Positions 5,737-8,228 of a stretch of DNA of 8,228 nucleotides are shown piece after piece. The notes beneath the pieces were generated by a model. It searched no databases and was not told the origin of the DNA. It saw only the letters and a list, made by a program, of their open reading frames with translations. The first letter of the stretch is position 1. Every line of letters starts with the position of its first letter. Position numbers and translations under genes: made by a program. Source of the DNA: SAR202 cluster bacterium (lineage in GTDB: Bacteria > Chloroflexota > Dehalococcoidia > UBA3495); contig NVSQ01000004.1 of the NCBI GenBank assembly GCA_002401285.1, forward strand, positions 29,446-37,673. Direction: 5' to 3'.

Positions 5737-7178
5737 CAGAGAACCCCAACCCGCACGTTGCGGAAGCGGGCGGGTGCGGCTCCGTGTCCGGTGTGTCCGA
5801 TCTGTCCCGGCTGGCCCTTGCCGCAGTTGGGGGTGCCCCACATCTGCCAGTGGTCCGCGTCGCAGACGGCGTCGCAGGAGTTCCAGAATTCGGGGGTGAT
5901 GCCGGTGTAGGTTGTGTTGCGCAACAGCCGTCCCAGCTTGCCATTCTTGATCTCGTAGCCCACCTCGGCGCCAAACTGGAAGTTGTAACGTTTGTCGTCG
6001 ATGGACCACGACCGGTTCATCTCCAGGAAGATGCCGTCGTCGGTGTCCGCTATCAGGTCATCTAGCTTCCATGTGCCGGGCTCGATGCTGACGTTGGTCA
6101 TGCGGATCATCGGGATCCGGTTCCACGACGCCGCCCGCACGCATCCGTTGGAGGTTAGGCCCAGCCCGGTGGCCGTCTCCCGGGACATCAGGTAGCCAAC
6201 GAATTCTCCGTTAGTCACTATCGGTGTGGACTGGGATGGCACGCCTTCATCGTCCCATCCATATGTACCCAGACCGGGCACCCGCAGGCTGTCGGCGGTG
6301 ATGTTGACGACGTCCGAGGCGTAGCGGAAGTTGTTGAGCTTGTCCGTTGTGAGGAAAGACGTTCCGGCGTAGGCCGCTTCCGCGCCCAGTACCCGGTCCA
6401 GTTCGATGGCGTGGCCGCAGGATTCGTGTATCTGTAGGGCCAACTGAGCGCCGCCGATGATTATGTCGGTAACGATGCCGCTGGGACACGGGTCGGCGGT
6501 GAGGAGGGCTACCGCTTCGGTGGCGACCCTCTCGGCGTTGCCCGGCAGGTCCATGGCCGTGATGTACTCCCAACCGGCGCAACCCTGCTGGCGTCCCATG
6601 GACTGGGGATAGGAGCGGCGCTGAATCTCGTTGTTGCCCACGGCGTTTGCCGCGATTCCGCCGCCCGCCTCGTACACCGTCTGTTCCACGTGGGCGCCCT
6701 CGCTGTTGGCGAAGGTTTTCTCCTCTTTGATGAACACCATGTTGCCCTGGCGGGACCGGACCCCTTTCACCGCGGCCATCCGCTGGTCGGCGTCCATGAG
6801 CAGGGCCAATTTATGGTCGGTGGATATGGTGAAGGGATCTTCTTCGATGGGCGTAGTGTACGTGCCTCGACTGGTCACCGGCGGCCCCAAGTCGACAGCC
6901 CCCTTGCTAAGCGTCCCCGAGGCCTTGGCGATGTCCACCGCCAGGGCCGTTATGCGGTCGATCTCTTTGCCGGTTAGATCGTGGCTGGATGCAAAGCCCC
7001 AGCATCCGTTCACCAGCACGCGCACGCCAAACCCCAGAGACTCGTCAACGCTCAAGGTATCGACGACGCCATTGCGAAGGGAGATCCGCTCTTGGACGGT
7101 GCGGACTATGCGGATGTCGGCGTAACCGGCGCCCCGCACCTCGGCCAAGTCCAGGGCTCTTGAGAGCAGGTCATCCAT
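5736..7178 (-). CDS. tldD: TldD, zinc metalloprotease subunit
   Basis: This 480-residue protein is almost exactly the usual TldD length. The zinc motif is HESCGH (251-256) in the helix LALQIHESCGHAIELD. The third ligand is probably Cys452 in TPNCGKGQPGQ near the C-terminus, and the ending GHTGHGAAPARFRNVRVG is typical. N-terminal marks are GAGYADIRI (17-25), RNGVVD (35-40) and LGFGVRVLVNGCWGFAS (48-64), the shared TldD/E first domain. Both zinc-motif and Cys are intact, so the enzyme should be active. I start at 7178 because GGAG lies six bases upstream and MDDLLSRALDLAE matches the family; the in-frame extension to 7454 reads through repeat DNA. The stop overlaps the tldE start by one base. 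An 8-8-8 inverted repeat 25-48 bp upstream probably controls the operon. Cargo could be a ribosomal peptide leader or an antitoxin; neither is visible here. Confidence 0.96.
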   Translation of the reverse strand: MDDLLSRALDLAEVRGAGYADIRIVRTVQERISLRNGVVDTLSVDESLGFGVRVLVNGCWGFASSHDLTGKEIDRITALAVDIAKASGTLSKGAVDLGPPVTSRGTYTTPIEEDPFTISTDHKLALLMDADQRMAAVKGVRSRQGNMVFIKEEKTFANSEGAHVEQTVYEAGGGIAANAVGNNEIQRRSYPQSMGRQQGCAGWEYITAMDLPGNAERVATEAVALLTADPCPSGIVTDIIIGGAQLALQIHESCGHAIELDRVLGAEAAYAGTSFLTTDKLNNFRYASDVVNITADSLRVPGLGTYGWDDEGVPSQSTPIVTNGEFVGYLMSRETATGLGLTSNGCVRAASWNRIPMIRMTNVSIEPGTWKLDDLIADTDDGIFLEMNRSWSIDDKRYNFQFGAEVGYEIKNGKLGRLLRNTTYTGITPEFWNSCDAVCDADHWQMWGTPNCGKGQPGQIGHTGHGAAPARFRNVRVGVL

Positions 7179-7202
7179 TGACTTCTCCAGTCGGCGAAAG
7201 TT

Positions 7203-7226
7203 CCACCAATAATACATCATTGGTGG
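7203..7226. promoter_or_regulatory. Perfect inverted repeat over the probable tldD promoter
   Basis: CCACCAAT (7203-7210) and ATTGGTGG (7219-7226) are exact complements separated by eight bases, 25-48 bp ahead of the tldD start codon. On the minus strand the centre gives TATTAT (7209-7214), five of six bases of a -10. TTGAGG upstream is only about 14 bp away, so the -35 is poor. The layout fits a repressor or activator operator covering the promoter. If transcription starts further upstream, it would instead be an mRNA hairpin just before the ribosome site. Confidence 0.6.
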
Positions 7227-7315
7227 CCCCTCAACCCCGGGCCCCTCTCCCGCCGGAATAGGGGTGCATACGAAGGATTCGTGGTTGGGGACAGGGACGG
7301 TTGTACTCGCCGATT

Positions 7316-7437
7316 GGGGGGATACCCCCCACCTTAATCCTTCCCCGCAAGGGGGGAGGAGATAGTCTGGCGTGGGGAGAACGTGTGCCCCTTCCCCCTT
7401 TATGGGGGAAGGTTGGGATGGGGGTGATGCCCCCCAT
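7316..7437. repeat. Palindromic G/C-tract repeat element with long imperfect inverted ends (MITE-like)
   Basis: The left arm (about 7316-7360) reads six G, ATA, six C, then ACCTTAATCCTTCCCC, a GCAA loop and GGGGGGAGG. The complement of the right arm (about 7386-7435) reads six G, CATCACCCCCATCCCAACC, TTCCCC, then a short loop and GGGGGAAGG. The two align over about 45 bp with a few mismatches and small gaps, around an unpaired centre of some 25 bp. Inside are three clean hairpins: six G against six C at 7316-7330; CCTTCCCCC/GGGGGAAGG at 7390-7412 (9-bp stem, 5-base loop); and ATGGGGG/CCCCCAT at 7418-7437. It encodes nothing. It looks like a dispersed, non-autonomous or REP-like repeat. Confidence 0.6.
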
Positions 7438-7486
7438 TGTGCAACCGGGCACATGGGTTACAGATAGACCGGATAGGTAACACCCT

Positions 7487-7505
7487 GTCCGCCGCCATCG
7501 CGGAC
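7487..7505. repeat. Perfect six-base-pair stem GTCCGC/GCGGAC
   Basis: GTCCGC (7487-7492) and GCGGAC (7500-7505) pair perfectly across a seven-base loop, about 18 bp upstream of the NHL gene's candidate -35. No T run follows, so it is not an intrinsic terminator. It could be an operator or an incidental G/C palindrome. Confidence 0.35.
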
Positions 7506-7522
7506 CAGTCGATGGGCTGTTG

Positions 7523-7552
7523 TTGGTGCAGGATTGCGCTCCCTGGTAAAAT
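7523..7552 (+). promoter_or_regulatory. Probable promoter of the NHL-repeat gene
   Basis: TAAAAT (7547-7552) matches five of six -10 bases and is preceded by TGG, giving an extended -10. TTGGTG (7523-7528) supplies the first three bases of a -35 at an 18-bp spacing. Initiation near 7559 would leave a leader of about 50 nt before the ATG at 7612. Confidence 0.45.
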
Positions 7553-7611
7553 CTGGGCCAGACTTGGGTGGGATGAGACTTGACCCAATCTTGATGGAGG
7601 CTGAAGGCGAG

Positions 7612-8228
7612 ATGACGACTGTAGGCTCCGGAGATTATATCTATACCCTTATCGAGAATTGGGCCAAGTTGCCCGATGGGGAAACCTGGGGCAACACCAG
7701 CGCCGTGGCGACTGATTCCCAGGACCGAGTGTACGTCTTCCAGCGCAAAGACCCCCCGGTGATGATCTTCGACCGGGACGGCAATTACCTGAGTTCTTGG
7801 GGCATCAGCGCTATCACCGACCCCCACGGCATTTTCATCGAGGACGATATTATCTACGTCACCGACCGGGCCGATTCGGTGGCGCTGAAGTTCACTTTGG
7901 ACGGCAAGGCACTGCAGGTGATAGGCCGCCGGGGTGTGCATTCCAACACGGGTGGCGAAACTCCGGGAGAGTTGGTGCCCAAGTCGTCCGGCCCCTTCAA
8001 CTACCCGACGGAGTTGGTGCCCGCGCCTTCGGGCGACTTGTACGTTTCTGACGGCTACCGCAACGCCCGGGTCCACCGCTTCTCGCCGGACGGGCGGCTG
8101 CTGGCGTCATGGGGCGAGCCGGGGAAGGAGGGGCCCAACCAGTTCCACCTGCCACACAGCATCCTGGTGGACGCTGACGGTCTGGTTTACGTGTGCGACC
8201 GGGAAAACAACCGTATCCAGGTATTTAC
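7612..8228 (+). CDS. NHL-repeat beta-propeller protein, amidating-lyase-like (runs off right edge)
   Basis: The first 205 residues are visible and the frame is open to the edge. NHL repeats follow one another at about 32-64, 70-105, 132-168 and from 180 onward, each with the D-x-x-G/x-Y-V-x-D turn and a closing R-x-x-x-F-x-x-x-G-x-x-L-x-x-W/I-G. Examples are GDLYVSDGYRNARVHRFSPD (141-160) and GLVYVCDRENNRIQVF (190-205). These make blades of a beta-propeller, and the spacing resembles bacterial proteins annotated as peptidyl-alpha-hydroxyglycine alpha-amidating lyase-like. There is no signal peptide, so it is probably cytoplasmic, unlike animal PAL. I start at 7612 (MTTVGSGDY) with AAGG four bases upstream; in-frame ATGs at 7594 and 7573 are possible. 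It is divergent from tldD. Its enzymatic activity is not shown; NHL propellers also serve as binding scaffolds. Confidence 0.87.
   Translation, partial: MTTVGSGDYIYTLIENWAKLPDGETWGNTSAVATDSQDRVYVFQRKDPPVMIFDRDGNYLSSWGISAITDPHGIFIEDDIIYVTDRADSVALKFTLDGKALQVIGRRGVHSNTGGETPGELVPKSSGPFNYPTELVPAPSGDLYVSDGYRNARVHRFSPDGRLLASWGEPGKEGPNQFHLPHSILVDADGLVYVCDRENNRIQVF

Larger units (their letters stand above)
7179..7611. other. Divergent intergenic region between tldD and the NHL-repeat gene
   Basis: This 433-bp spacer holds no gene I can support. In order from tldD it contains: the tldD ribosome site; a perfect inverted repeat at 7203-7226; a C/G-rich stretch (7227-7260) and a small ACGAA/TTCGT stem (7270-7282); a palindromic G/C-tract element (7316-7437); a perfect six-base stem GTCCGC/GCGGAC (7487-7505); and a plausible extended -10 promoter for the NHL gene (7523-7552). 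The longest open frames here read through the repeats and show low-complexity Pro/Gly/Arg translations. Confidence 0.7.

Noticed and set aside
5737..6009. 91-residue N-terminal extension of TldE
   Set aside because: It overlaps the conserved C-terminal coding of TldD in another frame, is Arg-rich and unlike the family; the coupled TGATG start at 5736 explains the gene.
7179..7454. 92-residue N-terminal extension of tldD
   Set aside because: It is read through the G/C-tract repeats and gives a low-complexity Pro/Gly sequence; the start at 7178 has a good GGAG site and matches the family N-terminus.
7402..7467. 21-codon open frame MGEGWDGGDAPHCATGHMGY..., considered as a TldD/E substrate peptide
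   Set aside because: It sits wholly in the G-tract hairpins, has no ribosome site and no leader/core division.
7231..8076. 281-residue minus-strand open frame
   Set aside because: It lies opposite the NHL gene and then reads through the palindromic repeats; its translation has no family character and no ribosome site, while the plus strand gives clear NHL repeats.
1..8228. CRISPR array, tRNA/rRNA genes, transposase or phage genes
   Set aside because: No regularly spaced repeat series, no cloverleaf-like or rRNA-like stretch and no recombinase or phage protein was seen on either strand.

Overview
The window is a chromosomal stretch of a free-living bacterium, with about 60-70% G+C in most genes. 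It carries eight protein genes and no RNA gene, CRISPR array or transposase that I can see. The gene repertoire (ureohydrolase, RidA-family deaminase, TldD/TldE, MFS, NHL beta-propeller) and the G/C-rich palindromic spacer repeats fit a Chloroflexota lineage such as Dehalococcoidia/SAR202. That placement is an impression from gene style and is low confidence.

Layout. The left edge holds the N-terminal third to half of an agmatinase/arginase-family ureohydrolase (minus strand, 1-485). It is divergent from a RidA-family protein (plus, 767-1159); the 281-bp spacer between them contains a degenerate two-copy tandem repeat. Directly after ridA comes a gene of clearly lower G+C (plus, about 1198-2004) encoding a small protein that looks like a stand-alone class III nucleotide-cyclase-like catalytic domain. 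This is the most accessory-looking part of the window. It converges on an alpha/beta hydrolase (minus, 2178-3056), and the two stop codons sit inside an imperfect inverted repeat.

From 7178 down to 2178 four minus-strand genes follow one another: tldD, tldE/pmbA (start and stop overlap by one base), a 12-helix MFS exporter of the fosmidomycin-resistance type (32-bp gap) and the alpha/beta hydrolase (74-bp gap with its own good promoter). TldD/TldE is a known heterodimeric metalloprotease that trims unfolded or leader-bearing peptides. An exporter and a hydrolase downstream could make a peptide or small-molecule processing/export operon, although no precursor peptide gene is visible here. A perfect 8-8-8 inverted repeat overlaps the likely tldD promoter.

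The 433-bp spacer upstream of tldD (7179-7611) also carries a G/C-tract palindromic element that looks like a non-autonomous repeat, and the promoter of a divergent NHL-repeat protein (plus, 7612 to the right edge). That protein resembles peptidyl-hydroxyglycine amidating-lyase-like beta-propellers.
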